This document shows, piece by piece, positions 11,107 to 22,500 of a DNA stretch of 64,000 nucleotides. The position numbers and the translations under genes were made by a program. The stretch's first letter is position 1. Each line of letters starts with the position of its first letter. Where the stretch lies: the NCBI GenBank assembly GCA_011033025.1, contig WFMF01000561.1, forward strand, positions 1 to 64,000, read 5' to 3'. The notes under the pieces were generated by a model. That model was not told where the DNA came from. It was given only the letters and a program-made list of their open reading frames with translations, and made no database searches. The DNA is from Beroe forskalii (taxonomy: Eukaryota; Ctenophora; Nuda; Beroida; Beroidae).

Positions 11107-14100
11107 ATGAGTTCTGGAAGATCAGATGAAGATTATGAAGTATTGCATCAAATAGTCAGCATAAGTTCTGTTAATTTTGCTCGAAAATCACTCTCTGGAT
11201 ACACTGAACTTACTATACGACCTCTTAGTGATGTCATCACATTCATTTCTTTAAATTGTCAGCAAACAAAAATCTACAATGTAACTGTGGATGATGTCCC
11301 TGATGTTAAGTTCACTCATGATGATCCTTTTCATCAAATTTGTAATGACCCATCAAAGAGAAAGCTAGATTATTTCCTTACTAAGTATCAGCAAGCCATT
11401 TTGAAAAATGATTATGACTTCAAAAATCAAGGTGAACTCAAAATCGAGGTTCCTAAAGAGACACAAACAAAGCTTACATCTGCACATTTATCATCACCAG
11501 GAACAGCAAAGCCTACTTTGAAAGTCAGAGTTGAATTTGATATTGAGGATCCTATATGTGGAATCCACTTTCATGTCCCAAACAATGATATCAGTAAGTA
11601 ATATCAAATGACATATGAGATCTTGCCATGTCAATTATCTGAATGTTTATTTTTTTGAGAAAGCCTATTTTTTGCTAAAGTTATACTAAACATAATTGCA
11701 TTCATAGAATTCATTTGTTATTATTTCAGGTAAATCACATCTATATACATCACAGTTTGCCAACTCAGCTCGATACTGCTTTCCATGCATAGACTCTGCA
11801 TCAGCTCGATGTCACTGGCAGCTAGAATTTAGTGTGAACACAAATTTAACTGTGATCTCATCTGGAAAACTTTCAGAGTATAATCTTTCATCAGATGAAA
11901 AACACAAAGCATACATTTATAAACTAGATACTCCCACAGCTGCAACTGGTATTGGATTTGCTATTGGAAATTTTGAGGTCATTCCTGAGCCAACTAGAAA
12001 TAATGTAGCTTACTTTTGCCCACCTGGATTGGTCCCTTTGCTGCAACACACAACTGAATTTCTCCAAAGGGTGTATCCAATCTATGTTGACTACATGAAT
12101 ATGTCATTGCCTTTTGGGGATTATAAGATTGTATTTGTTGATGAAATGTTAGGTGATTACCAAAGTTTTGCTTCACTAACAACAGCAAGCATCAATCTTC
12201 TCCATTCTGCTCGGATCATTGACCAAACTCTGCAAACACGTAGAGCTCTTGGTATGGCCATTGCCAGTCAATACTTTGGTGTTTTTATTGTTCCTGAATC
12301 ATATAATGACACATGGCTTGTGATGGGTATCAAGAACATACTCTTTTTGTTGTTCATGAAAACAATATTTGGTAACAATGAATGTCGGTTTTGGGTTTAT
12401 CAGCAAATGATAAAGGTGTATGAAGCAGAATGTGTTGAACTTCTCCCACCTCTTCATCTGGTAGAAAAATCACAAAGTTACCCACTAACATCAGGAAACA
12501 ATGCCCAAATTTTCCACATGGACCCAATGTTGACTCCCCCTCACATTCTTCACCTACTTGAGCTCAAAAGTATGCTAGTTATGAGGATTGTGGAACATAG
12601 GCTTGGAAATAAAGAGCTGATTCAACAGGTTATCAAGAAGTTGCTATCATTAGCTTGGATTAACCCATCTGGCGGTAGCAGTAGCATCAATGCTCTTCTA
12701 TCTACACAAGATTTTCTCAAGACTGTTCAAGTTGTCTCAGGGAAAGATATGTCAGATTTCATGAGCAGATATGTTTACCAACCTGGTTTTACTGCACTCA
12801 ATTTTAGCTTTGCCTTCAATAGAAAAAGAAATGTTGCAGATGTAACCATAAAACAAAATACACTGCATGACTGTGAAAAGTATGTTGGTCAGTTGACAGT
12901 CACAGTCCAAGAAGTTGATGGTAGCTTTTCAAATCTATTACAGGTTTACAATTGCAAAATTGCAAAAAGATAAAATTCACATTGATTTGATCGTTCACTG
13001 TTGTTGTCACTGACTCTCTTTGAGGTATCAAATATTGGAAAATTTATTTTCAGGTTGAAAAAACAGATGTTCTGCAAGAACTGAACTGCCAAAGCAAGAG
13101 CAGGAAGAATAAAAAGAAGAAAATACCGCTGTTTACTGGTAAACCATCATTAAATTATTATATCTCAAAATACTGCAGTTAGTTAATACTGCAGTTAGGG
13201 GAGTAAAACTTGCTTCATTCTTTTAAAAACTATTTAATCCCAATTGTTTAATAGTTTTAGACTTATTTATCAGAGGGAATAATTTCCTAATAGGTAACCA
13301 GCAACAATAACCTCACCCTGCCACCAGGCGAGGAAGTTGAGATAGACGTATCACACAGTGATCAGGACAGTCCTGTAATCTGGCTGAGAGTAGACCCAGA
13401 CTTGCTGTGGCTTAGCAAGACCACCGTACAGATGCCAGATTACATGTGGCAAGCTCTCCTGTTGCATGAGAGAGATGTGGTGTATCAGCACAAGGCAGCA
13501 GAGGTAAGTGGGTGAAGTGAAAGGAGATGCGTTTTTGATGTTATTTAAGAAAGTAATCTTTAGCTCTGGAAATCTATTCTTCGTCAATATGGTCGTCAGA
13601 ATTTATATTTTCATGGCTTGAACCTGCCCATACTTCCTTCAATACTCAAATTGTATCGTTGTAGAAACTTAATTGTGATCCTTCTACCCCACTCCAGGTG
13701 TTACCAATGTATCCCACACAAGCCACAATCAACACACTGAGTTCTGTGCTACTGAATGAGAAGTGTTACTACCAGGTGAAAAATTAAATTACTCAGATAA
13801 AGTCATTGCACTTTAAGATTTACAATTCACACAAGCTTTGATTTAGCTTAATCTATAATCTGTGTACCTATCATTTTATTGGTAATCTTACTGTAGTTTA
13901 TTTATTGATGAACGTATTTCCACCCCAAACTCAGATGTCCGATTACTTAACACGCCACCATCAATATCTAACCCAGGTTCGAATCCAAGCGCTCTACTCC
14001 ATTGGCAAATGCATCACTCTCGCTGGGGACCCGACTGTTAACGAGGAGGTCCTCATTTCCTTGTACCGAAAACTCTACGGTAGCGTTGACAACGAGAAGT

Positions 14101-15020
14101 TCACGAAGATGAACGATTTCTCCGACTTTCCGCTTTACCTCCTCCAGCAGGAGTTCATGAAGACAGTCGGTCAGATCAAGGACCAAGCCGGGCTCACGAC
14201 CCCGCGTGTCGTACAGTTCCTATACCAGCAGCTGTACTACAATGATAATCAGAATAATGCGTTTGATGATAGTAACTTGGTAGTTGCTATCATTGAGGGC
14301 TTGACTCATACTGTGCCGAAAAAGGCGGATTTTAAGCAGGAACAGGTGCTGAAACTGGTGAAGCAAGTGCTTCCCAAGATAGTGTGCTATCTGAATGTAG
14401 ATAAGAAGATGCCGAGCTACAAACAGATCGTGTCATGCGCGTGTCTCCGATTCATCAGTAAACTCATCCAATACGGACATATCATGGATAACCTCAAGGA
14501 CAGTTCCATCTTCAGTGCTCACCTAAAACACGGACAATCCCTGCACGTGCGACGGACAGCCATCGAACTCCTCGTGGAGTTTATCAAGAAGGAAAACTCC
14601 GAACGGGACCTGAACACAGTCCTTTCCCTCGTTGAGTTCGACACGAGTCCGGTAATCCGGTGTTTTGCAGCAGAGCAGCTGTACCTACTGCCGCTCTTCA
14701 GTAAGCACGAGGAGTGTTATCTCAACAACCTCCACCTGGTGGAGCGACTCTGGAGGCTCCTCAACCAACACCCGGACTTTAACTTGCGGTGCTGTTTAGC
14801 ACAGCTCTACTACACGTTGTATGGTAGGAGTACACCTACTTGTGTGCCGACTAACAACTGTGCGGTGGTTATCGATCTCAAGGGACAGACTGCTCGGTCT
14901 AACGTACCGGGGATTCCCTCAGCGTTGAAGTTCAGTGCTAAGTTCGATGATGATAGGAAGTACAGTTCGGATGATAGTTCGTCCAGTAGGAAGAAGAAAA
15001 AGCATAAATTCTCGTCCTGA
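11107..15020 (+). CDS. TAF2: Transcription initiation factor TFIID subunit 2
   Basis: TAF2 is a nuclear core subunit of TFIID that contacts initiator DNA during RNA polymerase II pre-initiation. Exons, joined by splice sites and reading frame: 11107-11593, 11730-12943, 13054-13138, 13328-13503, 13698-13775, 13977-15020, giving 1027 aa. The N-terminal two-thirds is an M1-aminopeptidase-like fold. The position of the zinc-binding HExxH reads MAIASQYFG, so it is not a working peptidase, as known for the family. The block AFNRKRNVADVTIKQ, then VTVQEVDGSF, then SKSRRNKKKKIPL is characteristic of TAF2. The last exon has HEAT-like helices and ends in a Lys-rich tail (RKKKKHKFSS). It is shorter than human TAF2 (about 1200 aa), mostly in the C-terminal tail. 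The start ATG lies one base after a splice-acceptor-like TTCTTATCAG, so the 5' leader is probably spliced. Confidence 0.96.
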
Positions 15021-15333
15021 TACTTGCAAAATGTCCATTATTTTCCGATTATTTCACCATTAGTTTCACAAAGTACCGATAAACTTATTTTAAGAAATGA
15101 CTATGAGTTGCCACAATATATGATTTAAAAGAATTAATTTCATCGTGCCATATTTTATTATTTGATGCATATTATTTGACAATCTAACATTTATTCATCC
15201 AATGATGTGGCTACTTGTGATGATATTTGTGATTTGGTATTTCATCCACTGCAAAAGCTCTGTCTTTATTTGAACTGATTTTTGTTACCTAATTTGGATC
15301 GTTCTATTTCTGGTGCGTTTAATTTCAGGTCTT

Positions 15334-15339
15334 AATAAA
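15334..15339 (+). terminator. candidate TAF2 polyadenylation signal
   Basis: AATAAA lies 314 bp after the TAF2 stop codon and before the next gene. No other AATAAA is nearer on this strand. Confidence 0.45.
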
Positions 15340-15476
15340 CCCCTTCTTTAGTTTCATTTATAAACGACAAATGGTAGGTAACCACATGAAGATAAGTTGA
15401 AGTGTCAAACATTCAAAAAAACTATCGCAATGAAATTCAAATATCACCAATTACCACCACCTCTTTCCCAGGTAGG

Positions 15477-15875
15477 ATGGAGCTTTCAGTATTCCGGATC
15501 ACTCTGCTGATCCTTCTCTCCCTCATCATGGTTTCCATGGTGCTGTTCGTATGTCTGTGCTGTCTGCGGACACGTCGTCATCTCGTCCTCCAGCGACTGC
15601 GTGCTGAGTCAGGGGCTCCATCCCAGCTGACCCCCCTCCTCTCCTCGCCAGAGAGCGGAACCAGGGAGTCGCTGCCCTCGCTCAACTACAACGACACCCT
15701 CCGCAGGAATTCCAGTGCTTACCACTCGGCCACTCCGCGCAGGGAGTCCACTCGCTTCCAGCCCACTCCGTTCACTCAGGCTGCTGATTTGGTGGATCCA
15801 CCTCAGTACGATGATTTGTTTGGGAGTTCAGCGCAACCCTACAATGCTCCAACTTTACTGCTAGATGAGGGTTAG
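15477..15875 (+). CDS. small single-pass membrane protein with a PPxY tail
   Basis: I do not recognise this 132-aa protein. Residues 7-29 form one hydrophobic segment followed by a CLCC cysteine cluster and basic residues (RTRRH). This suggests type III membrane topology with a palmitoylated juxtamembrane region. The cytoplasmic tail is rich in Ser/Thr/Pro and carries DPPQYDDL (PPxY at 108-111), a motif that binds WW domains of NEDD4-type ubiquitin ligases. The frame is open from 15402, but a good acceptor (CTCTTTCCCAG) ends at 15470, six bases before the chosen ATG. I therefore take the ATG at 15477 and assume a spliced leader or 5'UTR intron. Its job may be as a small ligase adaptor or trafficking protein, which is inference from the motif only. 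Confidence 0.6.
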   Translation: MELSVFRITLLILLSLIMVSMVLFVCLCCLRTRRHLVLQRLRAESGAPSQLTPLLSSPESGTRESLPSLNYNDTLRRNSSAYHSATPRRESTRFQPTPFTQAADLVDPPQYDDLFGSSAQPYNAPTLLLDEG

Positions 15876-16829
15876 ACTTACTGTAACATTGCTGTTACCA
15901 GGAAAATGGTAAACGTCTAAAAAGTTCAAATGATCAGTCGTAAATCACCTGGGATCAAGAAACCTCAAACCTGCAATAATATGGTGCCTCTATCACACAT
16001 TCATAATTAAGTTATAAATGCTGTTGTTATTTAACAGTTTTGATTGTATATAATTCATCTTTTTCATTTAGCGGGGTTTCAAAATTTCAATGAGATGTTT
16101 GTTATGTGAGTTTTTGATTTTTATTTCAACTTTTATTACATTGATTTTAATAAGATGAAAACGTGAAAGCAGAACTTGTGAAGACTTGTTTTTATAAGTG
16201 TACGATGGAAGTTTTTACTTTATGTGCGGTGATGTTGATTGACAATGTTGATTTTAAGGTGAAATTCGCAGATATACGCGACACAATAGATGTGAAATTG
16301 GAATGCACATGTATCAGGGTTGGATTTGCCATTTACGTATTATTCGTGTGATAACGGGATATGACTTTCACTGTCACTTTTAATAGAAAAAAGGCTTAAG
16401 AAATTTTAAATGATGAACATATCCCAATATAACTTCCAAACGAATAATTTTCTGTGAGGGATATACTGATGTAGAAAATTTTTAATAGCCCCAGATTTTA
16501 TGTATCCAATCGAAGATTTAAAATTTTGTTTAATTAATTTGAAACTGGTGGAATGGGACTTAATTTAATAATTTTGCCTAAGTAACATTTTTGATTTGGC
16601 TTGATAAATTATCCTATGTTTTGAATGATTAATGATTATTTATTGATTTCAATTTTAAATTTACTGTAATTGAAAGTTTATTAAATTGTTTTATAAATCT
16701 TGTGCTTCATTATCTATGTTGAAATTGATGTGATTCGGTACAGTACAGAGGCGACTCAAAATATTATCAAAGTAACCCTAGTTTCAATTTAACCCTGGTA
16801 TCGAACATGGTGAAAATAATAGTTGCCCA

Positions 16830-17137
16830 TGTATCCCCCCCCCCCCTTTTACAAAGGTGAGGTAAACCCTTGTACCAACTTACCCCCTCGTTGTCAGGGT
16901 AGCCTCTCGCCCTCTCCCCAACAAACTAACCCTCCTTGTTACCATGGTAACCCTTGGTAGGTGCAATGGAGAACCTGGCACCGAGTACCATGGTAACTTT
17001 AAATTCCCTCGCCGCATAACCCCCCCCCCCCTCCCTTGCTAACAGAATAACCACTCCCCCAGCTAATAATCCCTGTTACCATGGTAACCACTCACCAACT
17101 TACCCCCTTGTTACCAGGGTAGCCCCTGGTAGGTGCA
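16830..17137 (+). repeat. GTTACCATGGTAAC palindromes, poly-C tracts and partial UBE2S exon duplicate
   Basis: The 14-bp palindrome GTTACCATGGTAAC occurs with variants at least three times (near 16938, 16985 and 17075). Two or more C tracts of 10-12 bases are interspersed. Positions 16935-16993 are a near-copy of 17108-17164, the segment that contains the UBE2S start codon. The copy's ATG (16967) opens a 17-codon frame that begins like UBE2S and then stops. Confidence 0.75.
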
Positions 17138-18476
17138 ATGGAGAACCTGGCACCGAGCACCATGAAAGCTGTCCTCAGAGAAGTGAAGGAGTTGGTGGAC
17201 AGCCCTCTGGAGGGTATCTCTGTGGTGGTCAAGGAGGGGGACCTCACTGATATCACAGCACTCCTCTCAGGACCTACTGAGTCACGTGATTCTATCGCGT
17301 TTTATTTGAATGGGTTGATTGATCGAATACTCGTATTGTTTATTATTGAATCCTCCTAGTTCCTACTTTTATTGAAACACACTGATTAATCCACCCCATT
17401 TCGCAGCTGGTACACCCTTCGAATGCGGAACATTCAGGATAAAGCTGTTACTCGGTAGCGACTTCCCCAACTCACCACCAAGAGGTACAATACCTAGTTT
17501 GAAAAAAAAATCGTACTTTCTCCGTTCATTTGAAATGATCTAGCTCTGCAGTGTGCATATAATATTGTATCTCCCACAGTCCCATAATTAAATAATATAT
17601 CAAACAAGCTTACATGTGTTGAAACGCTGCAGTTTTCGATTGGTTCTACAATTCCTTCTGATTCATTATTGCATCTCTATGCAAAACCTACTCTCTTCAG
17701 GATTTTTCGTCACCAAAGTTTTCCACCCGAACGTATCAGAAACAGGAGAGATTTGTGTGAACACACTCAAAAAAGACTGGAAACCTGACTTGGGGATCAA
17801 ACACGTATTACTGGTACATCTAATTCAATGATCATTGAGCATAAATCAATAATCTGAAGGTTTTCTAATTTTAATAAGAGTCTGAAACGTGCACCTTCCT
17901 GGACAGTCCCCCTTTCCAAAGTATCCACGGTGTTACTCTAAATTTTGACTCCCTTAGTAGCCTCAGAATAGCTGAATCGATGTTTTTGGTGGGTCCGCTG
18001 GGATAAAATTTTCATCTAGCACACGGGTTATCTAGTTTTATGCTAAAATGAACGCGTTTTCTGCAGACTATTCGCTGTCTGCTGATACACCCTAACCCTG
18101 AGTCAGCTCTCAACGAGGAGGCCGGTAGACTCCTACTGGAGGATTACGAGCAGTTTGCTTCACGGTAAGCAGAATTTTCATATTATGACGTCACTTGATT
18201 GTACTGATCATGTCATTATAATTCTGTGTTTTTAGTACATGCCCTATTGTCCTATGATCAATACCCACTTCATAGCACAGATAATAACTTTGTTTAGGAA
18301 CTTAGGAATGATTGAACACTACCATGGTCCATAAAAATCTGATTGGTTGATGTTCATCCTCTTCGTTCAGGGCTCGAATGATGACTGACGTACATGCTAA
18401 GCCAGTGAAGTCTGTCAGCAGTGATGTTCCCTTGAAGAAAGCTGCCGCTAAAAAGAAAGGGCTGAGACGCCTCTAG
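17138..18476 (+). CDS. UBE2S: Ubiquitin-conjugating enzyme E2 S
   Basis: UBE2S elongates Lys11-linked ubiquitin chains on APC/C substrates in mitosis. Exons: 17138-17285, 17407-17484, 17701-17813, 18067-18164, 18371-18476; 180 aa. The UBC core has the HPN triad at 84-86 and the active-site Cys94 in [12 protein letters not shown], followed by [18 protein letters not shown], which is diagnostic for the family. The C terminus is a short Lys-rich linker ending KKKGLRRL; the LRRL tail is the known APC2/APC4-docking element. The tail is shorter than in human (222 aa). The first donor (CAC|GTGATT) is weak but is the only one that keeps the frame, and it adds about two residues after LLSGP. AATAAA at 18971 could serve as the polyadenylation signal. 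Confidence 0.95.
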
Positions 18477-19549
18477 TTTACAGCCCCATGCTCAGATAGG
18501 AATAACTAGGAGTCTAGCCATTTTTATTAATATGAATTTATTGACTAACTATTTTAGGTATGTGATTAAATATTTAAATAGAGCGTCATATCTAATGTGT
18601 GCTGATACAAGAATATTTAACTAAAATTTTGGACTAAAACCTAAATGATTAGTTCTAGTAGATTTTCATCACAGCTATAAGTAATTATCAGTAATTGTGT
18701 ACTTACCATTGTGTACTTACCATGTGTTGTTCGTATGTGACTTACTTCTGACGGATCATCATGTCTTTTTTATGTTATCTCCCAAAGCTTGTTGCTATTT
18801 AACATGTTTTTGACTGTTGCTGAATAATCTATATAAAGTCCATTCTGAAGGAAACTCATGGTTGATAATAAGGTTACCTCGCTTTCAAATCACAATACAG
18901 TGCGGCATTATATCGAGATCACAATACAGTTACGGCATTATATCGAAATCTATTTTAAGATTGTGATAAGAATAAAAACTTAAGGATATTATTGGAATTT
19001 TCGAATTTCGAGATGTACCCGGTTCTATTATTCAAAGATCAGGCAAAGACTAAAGGTGCATTTGATCATTCCGAGGCTACCAATATTTGTTTTCTATATT
19101 TATTATTTTCGATGAGCGTTTACTTTGTGTGTATATTTGCGGCTTGAAATGTTAGGAAAAGTGTGAATTCTGAATTATTTCATTCCTCGAGTTCATTCCC
19201 TTCTGTTGTTCAAGGAACAGAAGTATAATTTGTCCTGCGTATGTTGTGTATTTTCATTTTTGATTGACTCTTACTATATTTAGCCTAATCATTGGGGTTG
19301 TGGTTTCTGACTATCGGGACGTAAATATTTCTGTTCAATCATTCTAAGAATTTAGCAATAATTATAATAAACAAGAGTGCACTGACGTCAACAAGCAAAT
19401 AACTATCCCAATTCAAGCGTCAATCAAATTCAAGGAAGTCATGTATCGCTCTGATATCCCATTTGCGGAATCGTTCTTATTCATTTATTCCAATGAACGA
19501 AATAGTTGCGTTATTTTACAAACAATACCATGTCAGAGACTATAGCATT
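18477..19549. other. UBE2S 3' region and CWC27 upstream region
   Basis: AT-rich. Contains AATAAA at 18971-18976 and a short duplicated block (CACAATACAGT...CGGCATTATATCGA) at about 18891-18950. No gene is seen. Confidence 0.4.
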
Positions 19550-22500
19550 ATGAGTAGTATCTACAACTTAGAGCCGGTTACGAAGGGCAAGGTGTTACTG
19601 ACGACGTCTCACGGAGAGGTCGAAGTGGAGCTGTGGGCACGGGAGGTATGGAAAAAACTCGTTTGTAGACATTGAAAATTTACTTAAAATGTTCTTGTGT
19701 TATGTGATAAACCTATGTACATTTTGATAATATTTAAAGATATCTGGTGCAGTGTCTGTTTATTTGTACTGAAACTGACTGAAATCGGTTTACGATGAAT
19801 CATATAAAAGATACATGACTCCATTTTAATTTGCATTAAATTTTGCGTACTCTCTTCTCGTATATCAAATACCAGAATTTTCTCTAGAATATTCCGTAAG
19901 ACCTTTAAAAAGTACACTTACAGGCTCCCAAAGCATGCCGTAACTTCGTCCAGCTGTGTATGGAAGGCTACTACAATGGGACGATATTCCATAGACTTGT
20001 CAAAAACTTCTGTATTCAAGGTAGGCGCTCTATATATTTTCATAGACTTGTCAGAAACTTCTCTATTCAAGTTAGGCGTTCAATATTTCATAGACTTGTC
20101 AAAAACTTCTGTATTCAAGGTAGGTGGTTCATAATATTCCATATAGATTTGTCAAAAACTTCTGAATTCAAGGTAGGCGCTCCATATTCTATATGCATAG
20201 ACATGTCAAAAACTTCTGTATTCAAGGTAGGTGGTTCATAATATTCCATAATTAGATTTGTCAAAAACTTCTGTATTCAAGGTAGGCGCTCCATATTCCA
20301 TATGCATAGACATGTCAAAAACTTCTGTTTTCAAGGTAGACGTTCCATATTCCATAGACATGTCAAAAACTTCTTTATCAAAGTTAGGCGCTTCAGCAAC
20401 ACAGCTAGTTGTACTGTTCGATCACCCCATGGTTTTTATAACTTAATTTTCATGATTTTGCTACCGCGTTTATTTGCCATGGTGCAAATATTATTGCAAC
20501 CCTCCCCTACAAATCCCTTCCACTTATTATTATTAATCCTCTGCTCTTTAATAACAAAAGCCTCATATTCTTGGTAAAGGCAATTTAGCCATAACCCGGC
20601 ACTTTACCAAAAGCCTTATGTCCTTTCAGGCGGGGACCCCACGGGAACAGGAACAGGAGGTAAGAGTATCTACACCGCAGACTTCCCCGACGAGTTCCAC
20701 CAGAGACTCAAGTTCTGCAGACGTGGTCTCGTGGCCATGGCAAACAGTGGGGTTCCGAACTCCAACGCCTCACAGTTCTTTATAACCCTCGGCGAGACAC
20801 CAGAGCTGCAGAAGAAACATACTATTTTCGGTAAGGTTAGTCTTAGGGGAAATGAAGGGCAGATGTTGTTAAAGTTTTGCAAGGTACAGCATCGGCCGTG
20901 GACGGATTTTTGTACAATTAGTCAATTATCGACAGGTAAGGAAGGTTTAAATGTACAGTTGAGGAAGATGTTCTTTTTCAAATAAGAGATCGCCGGGCAC
21001 TACCTTCAGCACTAATGTCGTGGCTTCCTCGGAGGATTTTAAAATCTAGCTGCAGTAAATACTCTGATAACTCGCCTAACCCGTCACAGGTGTCCGGTAA
21101 CACGATATTCAACGTTCTGCAAATGAGTGAGTTGGAGACTGATAACGACGAAAGGCCCCTCGAGCCCCCCTCCATCAAGTCAGCAGAGATTCTCAACAAC
21201 CCATTCGAGGATATCATTCCCAGAATTACAGAGGTTTCAATTTTTTAGCCTACCAACTTTGAAGACATGGACTGATCAGGGTACAACAATTCTGTACTTT
21301 TGTTAGAAGATAAAATACATATAATATACTATCGTTTATCAGGATATATATTCAGTTACTTTGCTTCAGTGCGGCGGCATGAAGCCACGCAACTTCACTT
21401 AAACAACGAATAAAGCTATCTGCCAGTAAAATTGACTCATCAATCACAATTTTATTCTATCTCAGACGACAGATAAGAAGGAAAAGAAGAAAGAAAAGAA
21501 GAAAAGTCAGATGAAGGGAACTAAGAACTTCAAGCTGCTTTCGTTCGGCGAGGAAGCAGAAGAAGACGAGGAGCAGGTGCAAGAGGTGGGAAAATTAGCT
21601 TGTAGCCAAAATTATAATATGCTTTCGATCATTTTACATTTTTCCTTTTTCCCTATGCTTGATAATTGATCAAAAACTCCGTAGGGCAGTGGCGAAGAAT
21701 TTGAGTGTTATCAAATGAATGTTTGATTGGCCGGACTTTTCAATTTTCATTGATTCCGCTGAAGTCTCAAACCTCGACAATGAGGACTGGCAATTTGATA
21801 AACACCAAAAATCATTGAATTTATGCTTATCGAAATTCTAATTTAGCCTAAAACAGACACACAACCCTACAGCACCACCCCCAATACGCTACCCGTTCCC
21901 TCCAGGCGTCGAGCAAGTTAGGTAAAATCAGCAGTGCTCATGACGTCAGCCAGGATCCCAAGTTGAGCAAGGAAGTAGCAGTCTCAGCAGCTGAATTGGA
22001 GGAACAGAGGGAAACAGTGATGAGTCAAGCGGAGAAAATACGGGAAAAACTGAAGAAGGAACTGGAAGAGGTGAGATCGGCCAAGATCGGGTGGGGGAAA
22101 TGGGGGAGACTCGTGGGAAAAAGGGTTGTATTGAAGGCCTGGATGGTGGCAGTATTCAAGATCTGGATGGTGCCTGGAAAATTTGATACTGTACTTAAAT
22201 TATTGAATTAATCAGTATATTTTATCTACGAAATAAAAGGAAACAAATTCCCCAAATTGAAACAAGAAAATGTAATCATTGTTGACTGCTATGAAGACTG
22301 AAGACTTTAGAGGTGTCACTGAGACTTAGAATCCTTTCTAGTGTATATTTTTGGTAAATGGCGCTCTATTAGTCTATTCTTCTATTGTCCACGATGGTGT
22401 AATTCTCTGCCATCTTTATATAGCATGATCTGTAGTTTCGGATTCCGGTTAATATTCAGCCTCAAACATACTCCAAATCCCGCACGTGCATGCTGATCCA

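Noticed and set aside
13905-13976. Apparent ATG start of the last TAF2 open frame
   Set aside because: This part is intron; alignment to TAF2 starts at VRIQALYSIGKC after the acceptor at 13976.
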